DNA from: Pyrocephalus nanus
Taxonomy: Eukaryota > Chordata > Aves > Passeriformes > Tyrannidae
Assembly (NCBI GenBank): GCA_038380795.1
Contig: CM076270.1
Location: 13,621,001 to 13,685,000 of the forward strand
Reading direction: 5' to 3'
Length of the DNA stretch: 64,000 bases
Part shown: piece after piece, positions 10,683 through 22,600 of the stretch
Numbering within the stretch: position 1 is the stretch's first letter
Layout: the number at the start of each line of letters is the position of its first letter
Notes under the pieces: model-generated
Seen by the model: the letters and a program-made list of their open reading frames with translations, nothing else
The model's database searches: none
Told to the model about the DNA's origin: nothing
Made by a program: the position numbers and the translations under genes

Positions 10683-13600
10683 GTAGGGCCTGCTGGAGGC
10701 TCAGAGGGCACAGGGGAGGGAGGGCACCTGCCAGAAGCTCCGTGGGAGTGGCTATAATGGGTGATTTTCAGTGTAGAGCGGGAACCTCAAATTCCAGCCA
10801 AAAAGGATCTCAGGTGGTCCCCCTGTTGGATAACAGGTCCCTTGCAGAGATCTCCACCCAACCTCCCCCTCCCATGGCCAAGCAGCTTTGTCCTCGCCAG
10901 ACTGGAGAGGTTCAGCAAAATTGACCACAGCTGGTCCTGGACCATGTTCCTGAGGTGTTGTCCAGAGGCTGCTCCGTGGGGTGACTCATCCCCTGCGCCG
11001 TGGTGTGGATTCCTCCTAGAGAATTCCAGCTTCCCACCAGAAGCCACTAATATTCTTGTCATTGGAGAAGATCCTTTTCTAAGAGGATATGTCACAGTTC
11101 AGCTCACTATATTTCTGGATGGGCTAACACCACCAGGCTGGATTTTCCCCTAATTCTCCTTTGGTTCCGGTTTTTTTTCTTCCACGAGAATCGTTCCTGG
11201 GCTGGTTGTGCCCAGAGTATCTCGGGGTGCAAACAATTAGGTTACAACAGGATTGTCTGGGGGGCTTTTCTGTCCTTAATACACTGAGAAAAAATTATAC
11301 CCATTTGGCCTCTGTGTTTTGACACAGCGAGAATGGAGGGAAGGGCTGGTGTCTGGTGTCGCTTGTGCTGCCACATCCCAGAGCAGGTGCCAGGGATGCA
11401 TTTTCCTAGAAGGAAACGGGCCTGATCCTGCCTGGACATCCAAACAAAGGTGTTTGTGAAGGGTTTGTGTTCCATCACAGTCAGAAAAGCTAAACAGCTT
11501 CCCCAAGGGAAAGCTCATGGAGCAAAGGGAAGGACGGGTTGGTAAAACTTGACTCCAGCAACAGATTACTGGTTTAATGGTAGGACTTGATGATCTTAGC
11601 GGTCTTTTCCAACATTTATGGTTCTATAAAGAGATTAAAGTTGCCACATGAAGAATAAATTGAAGTTTAAAAACCAAATCCTCCCTGCACACAGATACAC
11701 CCACAACACGCTGCAGAACTACCTCAATTCTGCTGCTCTAAAAGCTTAAAATGACAAAAAATGTGACTCCAAGGAAGAAGCAATTAAACTTTTCAAGTGT
11801 TCAGCTCTGGGAACTGCTTTAATCTTTGAGGAAACCAGACTAGTTGAGATTGGGGGGGTTTTGTTCTTTCCAAATACCTTTGTCGCTAAGCTCAGCATTA
11901 CAGCAGAAAATAAAAAAGGGATTTTTTGACAATTCCCAAATCTCCTGACTGGTGTCTGTAGGGTGGGTGTTATTTTTCTAAAATGGAAATGTTGGAGGGG
12001 GGTGGATTTCCTGCATGAGCAGGATTTTACTGTTTGAGACAGGCTGTGGGAGTTCAGTCTGTCCATGTCCCTGCCCATGGCAGGGTGTTGGAATCAGATG
12101 GTCTTTAAAGTCCTTTCCAACCCAACCTTCCTGTGATTCCATGATTCTGTGATTCCTCACCTCCGTCCCACAAACTTCATGGATCCCTCCCAGCCACGAC
12201 AGAAATGAGCATCCTATCCTAAATTTTCCAGGATTTTCAGGGAAACCATCACCTTACAGTGAATTCCCAGGTGCTTGCCACATTTCTGCTGCCACCTACA
12301 AAAAGGGATTTAAAAGACCCCAAGAAAGAAATTTAAGAGACCCCAGAAAAGAAATTTAAAATAAATCTAAAACTAAAGGTGGGTGGGTGCCTGAATCCCC
12401 CAAATTTACCATCTTCACCCTCAGGGCTGCTGGGGAGCTGTTCCCTCCCCTTGCTGTGTGGGAATCTGAATATGTATGTGCTTTTTGTGACCGGTGTTCA
12501 GCTCTGCCCTACAAAATGAGGTGGAATTTTTTTCCTTTCTTTTTAATGAATTCTTCAGAAGTCCCCCCCTTCCCTGCTCCCATTTTCCCTCCTGTTATAT
12601 ATTGTCTGACACTTCCCAGTCTCTGGAGAAGCCACCAACCCACTCTCCCCACTGCTGTGTTTTACGGATTGGCTCCATCTCCCAAATCCAGCTGCTCCTA
12701 AAGGCATTTCTTCCCACCCACCACCAGCAAAGGCAAACTTTATCCCAACCAGAGTGGGGGAAAATAAGGCTAAAAAAAAAATCCAATCATTAATTTGTTA
12801 AGACATTATTTAAGAGCATCATCCCCATGTTTATTTTCACTTTGCTGCACCTTGCTCGCCATTAAACCCCCCTCTTCACCCACCCCATAGTTAATGGTTT
12901 GTCAGCATTTCCATTATAAACCCCTATTTATTATTCTGACAATAGCAATTTATACTGGGAACAATAGTGCCAGGGTGAATAAAAATAATAGGACTCTCAC
13001 AAACAGCGAGGTGACCTGAGCACATGGAGGAAGTTTTGCTTTCCCAGGGTTTTTTTTTGCCTCAATCCCTCCCTCCCATAGCAAAGATTAAACCTGTCTT
13101 GCCTATCATCTATCTTCAGTTTGGTTGGGAATTTTAATTTCAAATAGACGGGGGAAAAAAATCAAGATAATACATGAAAATGAGAAATAACCCAGGTTCT
13201 TTGCTGCTCAGCTATAAGCGGTTGGTCTCTGGTGGAATTTGTCACTTGAGAGCTGAACCTGCTTGCTGTGGTTTGGCTTTCTCTTGTTGTTTTTTGCTGC
13301 TTGCTTTGGTGTGTGAGGGTCTGGAGGACACAGCTGGAATTAGAACACACAAATAAGGCACAAATAGCAATAGCTGAGCTCAGGCAAAGGTGGTGGTTTC
13401 ACCTCGTGTGGAAATCAAGAAGCACTTTCTGCTAAAAGGAGCATTTTCCAGTTGCTTCCAAGTTTGCTAAACTGCTAGAACAAGTGCAGTGATTTCCCTG
13501 TTTGTTCTTGGTGTCTTTTTTTGCAGCTTAGTGAAACTGCTTCAGCCATTTTTGAGGAGACAATTTATTCTCTTTTGACCCTTTCAGAAGGGCTGAGGCA

Positions 13601-16600
13601 ACAAAGCTCTGGTGGCTTGAAAGAGAAGAATAATTTTGCTTTTCCAACAGCAAGCTGTGAAAGCCTGAGAGCAGCCAGTTAAACTTCTCCAGCCAGTAAA
13701 AATGTCCATGTTAGAGGGGTCAGAGTGAAAACAATCCATGGGAATGTAACCACGACTTCTCCATAACACGACTGCTCTCACCTGGCTGGTGAGAGAGGGT
13801 GGCAGAGGTGCATGGATGTTCCTTAGGAGAGTTCATGTCTAGGAAGTATCAGTATCGGCTTCCCTGGATTTTCTTCCTTCTATATCGATGTTCTGACAAG
13901 GTTTTCTTTGATTTCATACAACCAATACATATTTTGTGGCAAAACCCTTGCTTTTGGAGACAGGGCATCCCACCAGCCAAGGAAACAGCATCTCTGCACC
14001 CTGAAACTCTTTCATGCCCAAAGTTTGTAAGGTTGGGGGCTTTTAATGACCTTTCATAATCCTCCACTGGTGATGCCCATGGGAAAGTCTCTTCCAAGTT
14101 CTTTTTGCTGCTTAAAATCCTTTAACCCAGTTGGTTCAGCTCCGAATTTTGAAATATCTGCAGGTAACTTCCGAAACCTTCTTGCAGCCTTTGGAGACCA
14201 AGTTTTGTGCACAGAAGGATTTAGGTGGCCCAGGGGGGCTGGAGGCTTGACATAAACCTACCAAGGGAACATGTGGGGCTGTGATGGGTTTGTACTCCCA
14301 GCAGGAGCTGAAGGAGGTGTTGGGATGGGGGAAGAGCCAATGGGAGGCACTTAGAGGGGTCTTGGGCACCCCAACCCCTGGTGACACTTGGGGTGGGAAG
14401 CAGTGAGCTGGGTGCACATTCCACATTCTTACTATTTTGTGCTTTTACACCATGAAAAGGTGAGAGACAGGGAAAAAATATCCTAAAGGATCTGGGATGA
14501 GGTCCAGAAGAGGAGCAAGGCAAGGGAAATCCAAGAGGCTGTGGAAATGTGGGGCTGGGATACAGCTTGTAGGCATGTAGGGCACAGCGCAGCTTCATGA
14601 GCCACCTCAAAGTACCCTCTGGGCCACCTGAAGACCAATGGGTGGATCTGAGCTGGGATGGGGTCCTTTCATGACCCTCTCTCCCCACTGAGCTCCAAAA
14701 GGGCCATTCAACCTGGTGGACCACAAACTCCACACACTGTGGTCGTCACAGCAATGGAGGGGCAGGGGGAGGAGGGTGGGTTTGCTTTGGCTGGGTCTGG
14801 ACAAGCTGGAATGGTGTGAACAACTGGCAGGGTGTGAGTTATATTTGCAAATTTGAAAGCAAACATGAGCTGTAGGTGATTTTTGTGGGAGAGGCAGCGA
14901 TAACATTCCGAGGTTGCCATGGGCCCCAGGAACGGTTTGAGATAAAGGAGAGTCAATGCCTGGGCAGATCAAACAAGTGTGAGCTGAAAGAAAGGGGGCA
15001 GAGAGGAGTGGTCACAAAGTCTTCTTCCTTCTCCTGGTTTGGGTAAACCACTGCAGATGTCCCAGTAGTCATGGGACCCCTGTTGTCTGCTCCTTGGAGA
15101 GGAAGCTTGGCCTTGGCAAGAGCTGTGTCCTCACCAAGCGCCTTCCCAGCATTTCCAAGGGACATGGGAAACCCTCTGGCCCAAGCTTTCAACCACCAAG
15201 CTGGAGACCAATCCATCTTGGAGAGAGATCCCCATCCTTCAGCCACTCCTGGCTGGGGATATTTCCCAGAGGTGGCTGGAGAGGAGCATCGGGTTGTGGT
15301 AAAGATGCTTAGACTTGTCCTACAGCTTTCCATCACCCAACAACCTCTGGGGGTGTGCTCTGAGCCAACAGCCCAGATGATCCCAGGTGACCTTCTGTTA
15401 TGTGGGAAAATGGGATGATGAGTTTTTGCAAAGGGAAACATATTTTTCCTGAGTGGTTCAAAAACAACCATTAAAAATAAGCTTAAAATCAGATTATTGG
15501 AGAAAGGCAGAGGAAATGGGGGTGCTGGGGAAGGGGTGGGATGGAAACAAGTTTGGTTTTTTTCTCCAGAACTTTGCTTCAACCAGCCAGTGAGGGAGGT
15601 GTTTGTGGGAGCTTTGACTTCCCACTGTTTCCAAGTGTGATGCTGATCAGAGCATGAGAAATGTGGAACAGCAAATGCTGGGATGGCTGGATAACACCTT
15701 AGCCAATATTCTTAGGGATGAGAATCTCCCAACCACAATATTTCTTCCAAGATGAGACCATGTGGAGAGCTGGGCATGGCTGGGTGTTTGTCTGACTCTT
15801 AGCTCAGGGCTGCAGCACAACTATCATCACCAAAGTTGCTTTTTCAGCTCCATTTTTGGGGGAGCAAATATAAGGCTTCAGTGGGGAATACACAACCCTG
15901 TGCTGCTTTATCTTCTTTGCAGACATGGTTCAATCTGGCCCTCCAAATCCAAGCCAGGCTCATCCACCTGGGCTTTCCTGGGAACTGCTGATGATATTTT
16001 TGGGTTGCTCTGGGGTTTAGATGGCCCTGAGTAAGAGGGTTGGTGAAAAGCAGCATCTCACATCAACAGGAGGAAATTATGTCCTCAAGGGAAGGTGAGT
16101 GAGGTGACAGACTGGGTGGCAGACCCTGGCTCAGGGCACATCCAGGGGATGTCCCTCTTTCCAATAGGTGTCTTGAGGGGGAGCAATGGAGCTTGGGATG
16201 CAAAATGGTGGAGGAGGAGAAGAAAAGGTTGGCTTGAAGAGCTGCTCCAGCTGCATCCAGCTGAAAGCAGCAGAAAGGGTTTGAGGAAGGAGTGGTGGGT
16301 CTGAAAAAAAACCACAACAGATGTTTGCCTTTTTAATTCTCCCCCTCTGCTTTCCTTTTCCCTCCCCAGGGGTTATTCTGAGCAGTGACCATTCTCTGTG
16401 CAATATTGCCCCCTCCTGATGCAGGGTGGCCCCACCCCCTGGGTAGGGGCTGTATCCCATAGGAATATCTGTTCCTCTGACGTGGTTTAAAGAGGTTCAT
16501 CCTGGAAAAAGGGATGTGGTCTCTTCCCACCAGATGGCAAGAAGAAAGAAGATGAGTCCTGGAGAGGTGCTGAGGAGCATTAGAGGTTGGGCACAACCAT

Positions 16601-19600
16601 CTTTTCTGGGCTGGGACACAACTCTGGCTGTGGGACGAAAGAGGATGGGACGGAGAACTGGCCACATTACTGGTTTTAACCCTTTCTGTCCTTCTGGCTT
16701 CCAGGTTCTCCCCATCCCTAGTTATTCCCCCAGCTTCTAGGTCCTCTCCAGCCTTGGTTTATCATCACAAAGCATTATTCAAGGTGAGCAGTGTTAGCCA
16801 CGTGCCCTCTCCCTCACAGAGGATAAGCAGTTCCTACGCCCTCTGGCTCTCAAGGGCTCCCTTCTATGAGTTTCATTTACCTTATTATTTTTGCTGGCAA
16901 CTTTGCATATGTCAGAACCAGCCCTTCCTCTGACATAAACCTGCCAAAGTCGGTGAAAATCATGAAATCTGAATAAAAAACTGCTGGAAGCAAAGACATC
17001 TTGTGCCTGTCGTGGTGGTGGCCGAGACTTGTGGCCACCAGACATGGAATCGTTCTCTGGCTGCTACTGCTACAGCAGAGTCCAGCACATCCCTATGTGC
17101 TGCCCACCAGCTTGCACAGCCCCACAAGCCAAAGGGGTGTCCTGGGAGGTGGTTCTCCAGGAGGCAGAAGCAAAACCCAAGGAGCAGTAAGCCCATTGTA
17201 GCTCTTCTATGTACAGAAACAGCCTCTCCTCTCCTCCTCGTGGCCTCCACTCGGCTTCACCCCCATGGTGTTGATGGTGCCTGTGGCAGGGAGCAGGACC
17301 AGAAATGCTTCAAGTGGGAATTTATTTCTAGGTCAGGGCTGAAGGGAATCAGTGGAGAGGAGTATTAGATGGGAAGGGATGGGTGTGAAGTCTGGAAGGT
17401 CCTTGTAGCTCACTGTGCTCCATGCGTTGCTCCTCAAGCCCAGCACTTCTTCCTTGGCCAGAGGAAATGAATTTTCTATGTTTTATATCCCCAGCCCTTT
17501 TAGAGGACCATCCCTCCAGTCAGTACAGAGAAGCACCTCAAAAAGGCCATTTCCCAATGGTCCCTGTGCTCTCCTTCCTCCCACATGGGTTTCAGTGGGG
17601 CCACGTGTCAGCTGGTGGGATGTGGGTGGGTGGAGAGCTGGGCTGGAGGAGCTCTGCTGGGCTCTTGGCTTGGTGCCTTGGGTTGGGCCATGATCAGCAT
17701 CCCACACAACCTCAGCGATGCTCCAGAGGCCTGCAAGGAGCAATTTTGTGTCCTTGGGCTGAGCTGGTGGCCCCACACCCTCTCCCAGAGCCACCACTGG
17801 TGTCCCTGGTGGTCATTGTGCCTCTTGTGGGGACACCTCCATGGGTGCTGGGGTGTAGAGATCCCCCATATTGGTCTGGTGGCATAAGGGGCTGAATTCC
17901 CCTGGGAACACGGTCCTGCCCTGTGCCAGGGAGGCAGGAGGAGCCCGAGGAGCAGCGCAGGGTTTCGGTTTGGGGCGGACACAGGACCCAAGTGGGTTAC
18001 TCAACACTCAGAAGAGCGTGGCTGCTCAAAGGGGGAAGGACAAGCACTCTAAAGGACAAAAGCCCATATCTGCAGCCCTGCCAGCACAAACCTCCCCAGC
18101 CAGAGTGAAACTGGACTATCTTGCAAAAACACTTTGAGCAAACAGTGCTCCACGGAAAGCATCTGATAAGGGCAGCTGCATTTCTGGTGGCTTGGGCGAG
18201 AGGACCTCGCTGCTCCCATTAGTGCTGCCGCTCCCCCAGGGCCATCTCGCTGCTCTCCACGGGGACACGCCATGTCCACCACCCTGTGCCAGGTGATGGG
18301 CTTCCTGGTGGCGTCTCTGGGCGTTGCCGGCACCATCACAGCCACGGCCATGGATACATGGAGCACGCAGGACCTGTACGACAACCCCGTCACCGCCGTC
18401 TTCCAGTACCAGGGGCTGTGGAGGAGCTGCGTGAGGCAGAGCTCCGGCTTCACCGAGTGCCGGCCCTACTTCACCATCCTTGGGCTGCCAGGTAGGGGCT
18501 AAACACGCTCCAGGTTTGACCCGGGAGCTCTTCCTGTAGCTCTGCACAGTTCTCGTCCAAAATTGAAGCAGTAGGAGCAGGTATCTCAAAGCACTTGGGG
18601 AGGAATAACGTTTGCAGGCTACTCAGAGTAAAAAGGGGAGTGTATTTATTGCCAAAATGATACCTCTATTCAGCAGAAGTTACAGCTTGGAGAAACTTGG
18701 AGAACTTGTGGGTGGTTTCTGGATGAGCATCACAGGTTCAGGCATAAATCAGCACAGCTTCGGTGACGTGAGGGGAACAAGGGTGTTTCAACCCCAGGTA
18801 TTGTCCCTTTGAAGGGAAACCCAAGGAAAACAGCTGCATGGAACTCTGTGTTGTCAGAGAATAGTGAAAAAGATTGGCTTTTCCAAAGGGAAAATTGGAA
18901 TTGGAGAAACCCACCTGTGAGCAGGAAGGGTGAGGAGCAGGAGAAGGTGTGTTGGGTCACTTCACATGACCTGGGGAGGGTTAGTGCTGCAGAAGTTGAT
19001 TGCAGAGGGGTGTTATTTTCCGGCTGGCTTGCCAGTTTTACCAAAAGATCTGGTTTTCTCCTCCCACTGCATGGGAGGGTATTCCAGTGCTCCTGGCCCA
19101 TGGCAGAGGGGCAGCCAGCCTGGCCCTCCGTGCCAGCCTGGGAGCTCTGGTGCCAGCCAGCAGGAAATGTGGCCCTGGGAGTGGTTTTGGTGCCCAACTG
19201 CAAATAGGTCCAAGCAATAAGTGCTGCCCACAGGCCTTCTGACTGGAGCATGTTGTGGGTTCCAGCCCTGTATCCTCAGGGATGCCACCCTGGCTTCCCT
19301 CTGGGAAGCTTTGCCGAGGACAAGGGTTTGCTTTCTGAGGGAAGCCCAAGGGGTCAGGTGGGGTAAATGTGTCTCTGTGTTTCTTCAGAATTGCTCAGGC
19401 CACTTCTTTCCCCTGTGGAAGAGCAAACCTCATATTTGGAGTTCTTTTTCCTATGGCACCATTTGTTTTAGGGAATTACAAATATATTCATCAAACTATA
19501 TATATATAAATGTTGATCACTACATAGATCTTTGGAAGGCTGTGTGTGGGTAATGGGTTTTCAAAGAGCAATGAGACAATGGGAACCATCCTTTTGGTGT

Positions 19601-22600
19601 CAGTTTATCTTAATCCAGATTTTATATTTTATTTTTAGGTCATGTGGAAAATATGCAAAACACAGGCAATTTCTGTTGTGCCTTAGAGATATTCTGTCAG
19701 TTTGGATCTTTATGTGTCCATTTAATTGATGAATACCTTAAAACATAAGCAAAGAATGCCCCTGTTTGAATTGGGTTAACTTAAAGACCTTATTTTTTTC
19801 CCCTAAACTTTCTATATCCCATCAATCATTTGTGGTCATAAAGTCATATTTCCATTTTTTTAAAAATTTTGTAATTTAAAAACAGCAACAGGTACACAGG
19901 TGATTTTTACTTTAAATTACTAAGTTCTTTTGCCTCACTCACCTCTCACTGTTGTAGAGAGAAAGACAACTCTCCAGTTTCCCTTACATCTGGAAAGCAC
20001 AGTGATGCAAACTGCGGTTTCAGACCACTGGCATTTATTTTGGTGAAGAAACTTGAGTTTTGGCTATTCCCTCGTTGTGGGACACCCTCCCATTGTACAG
20101 AAATCAGGTGTGCAGATATGGAGCAGAGTTAACACCCTCATGCAAAATGTTTATCCCAAACCCCGGTAGTTTCTGTGCTTGCCTTAAACTCTAGGGCTCT
20201 TTGCTCCTCGGGCCGTTTCTTTTCCTTACTCTCTTATTTTGTTTGTCTAAACCCTACCACTCCCTCCTCCCGTGGGAGGTCATTCACCTCTCATCAGAGG
20301 ACTTTCAGTGGAAATTCACTTGAAGCCTCAGTGCTCACTTTCCAAACAGCTTCAGGTCCCAGGAGCCTTCATGCCATAGCACACCTGGGAGAGCTTTCCT
20401 CTCCTTCCCATCCCTTTGTGGAGATGGTGCTTCAGTCAGTCTCATGGAGACAGGAATGGCTATTTGGCATTTTTTTCTCTTGTGCCCTGCTGTGTTCCAC
20501 TCCCTCCCCTTCCCAACAGCTCCTTTTCCATGGAGAGTCACCAACTTGGACTTCAGTGCTCCAGCGAAAGGGCAACATTCTTGGCTTAGCCTCTTGTGTC
20601 ATTCCATGGACTCCCAAGGAACACCTCTGCTGGGAATCAACAAGCTCTGTGTGGGATCTTGACATAGGGTCCCTTCGTGATGGGTTGAAAACAGCTCAGT
20701 GATGACACTAAGGAACCACAAGGTCTGTAGGAAAAACCCAGGAACGAAGGACTGGCTTAGGCACCAGGAGCTGCTTCTTGTGCCGCATTATCAGCCTCTC
20801 CTGCCTGCCCTAAAACAAAGGCAGCTGCAAAGGAACTTCAGTGGTCGTAAAGCCAAGTGAGATTGAGCTTTTCTTCTCTTTGCAGCTTTTTGTGCTTCCC
20901 ATCAGGTGCTGCGGAACAACCTTTGAGGGCTGATAAAGTGTATCCGTACCTCTTGTTCTCTGATGGAGAACAGCTAATGAGCTCGCACCTGGGGGCTGAT
21001 GAATGGCAGATTGAAAATCCCAGGCTCGTTAGCACTTGTTATCAGCCGATAAGGGCAAATTGAGTCATAAGAGGCAGCCCCGGTGGGACTGCCAGTGGGA
21101 GGGGGTGATGTGTTCCTAGCCTGTGGCGTGGCTTTTGTGAGCGCCGCGGGGCTGTCGGGGTGCCGGTGCCCCATAGGCAGCCCAGCACCCACCCTGCCCT
21201 CCTGCCCACCCTTCTCCCAGCTTGTGCAAAGCCAGCAGAGTCTGCTCCGCGCTCCCTGGGCACCCAAAGGGGTGACAGCCAGGCTGAGGGAAGTCCCTGG
21301 GGCTGCAGAACGCTCTCCTGCCCTTCTCACCTTCCCTGAAAAGGGACAGTCATGCGTGGGGAGCATCAAAGCCAAGCCCAGGGCTGGGAGAGCTCGTGGG
21401 AGGCCGAGAGGAGGCTGCAAAGTGTCGCAGGCAACTCACAACAGCCCTTGAAATGCTTTCGGCCCCCCCCTCCCAGCGCCGCCGCCTCCCTGTCTCTGCC
21501 TGGGAGAGGAGGGGGAGAAGTGTCTGGGGCCAGCTCTGGATTGCAGGAAAGATGGGATGTGTGCCACCTTATTAGAGAATCACCTTGGTATTCACATCCC
21601 CTTTCCCCCTCCACTTCTCTGTTTTTCAAGGTGCAAGTTTGTCTTTGATTTTCCCCTTTACTTTTCTAGGGAGTCTTGAGGGTTTTTGTTACCTTCAGCC
21701 CTCAGCTCCCTGGGGAACGACCCTCCAGCTTCCCAGCCTGCCTCCAAACAAGCATTCCCACCTAGTGGCAGGCTGCTGCACAGATTCAGGACAGGGGTAT
21801 TTGTGTGTTGTGTTAATGAACGTGGACAGTTTTATACAGGACTGATGCAAAGACCCATGGAAGGGATATGGGGAGGGAGGTTGTCACCAAAGTTGTACTG
21901 ATGTGTAATGTTTGTCAAGATGATTTTTCCTCTTCTCCCATGCCACGTGCTTTCCTGTGAAGCACATACATCCAGAACTGCCTTTGCAGTCATGCAGTAG
22001 CTGGAAGTATCATGGAGAGCTCGGTGGAGCTGTCTGCTTTCATTGCTGCTTAGGGATTAAAAAGAAGTAAGTTCTCTTAATCAACTTATTAATGAATCAA
22101 TTCATGCTTGTCCCAGCTCCCCACTAACTCTTCTCCAAGAATTTCAGCTGAGTGAACTGTTCCTGATGATCTTTCATAAAAAATTCTATCTAAGCCATCA
22201 AACTCCTTGGGAAGTTGGGGCAAACAGCCCCCTTCCAGAGGCACCCCAGATAACACTCAAGTGCAACTCCAGTGCCCATTTTCCAGGGTTTTCTTCTTTA
22301 CTTATCTTTTCAGACAGAACCAGCCTTTAAAATCCTCCCAGGCTCTGACCAGTCTCTTGTCAGTCACTGCCTATGTCTCCCTTTGTCCTGCAGCCATGTT
22401 CCAGGCAGTGAGGGCCCTCATGGTCGTGGGCATCGTCCTGGGCATCCTCGGCCTCCTTGTGTGCGTCTTTGCCCTGAAATGCATCCGCATCGGGACTATG
22501 GAGGACTCTGCAAAAGCCAACATGACTCTGACCTCTGGCATCATGTTCATTGTTGCTGGTAAGTGGGCAGTGTCCCGTCTTCCATGGAAGTGAGGATGGG

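Larger units (their letters stand above)
10683..18271 (+). other. CLDN18: CLDN18 intron 1, first part
   Basis: The intron separates the stomach-type exon from the lung-type exon. It holds two CR1 tails (11.6 and 12.1 kb), an AT-rich non-repetitive stretch at 12.8-13.0 kb and, at its end, the candidate lung-type promoter. The sequence between 14.2 and 17.9 kb is moderately GC-rich with many chance frames and no recognisable exon. Confidence 0.8.
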
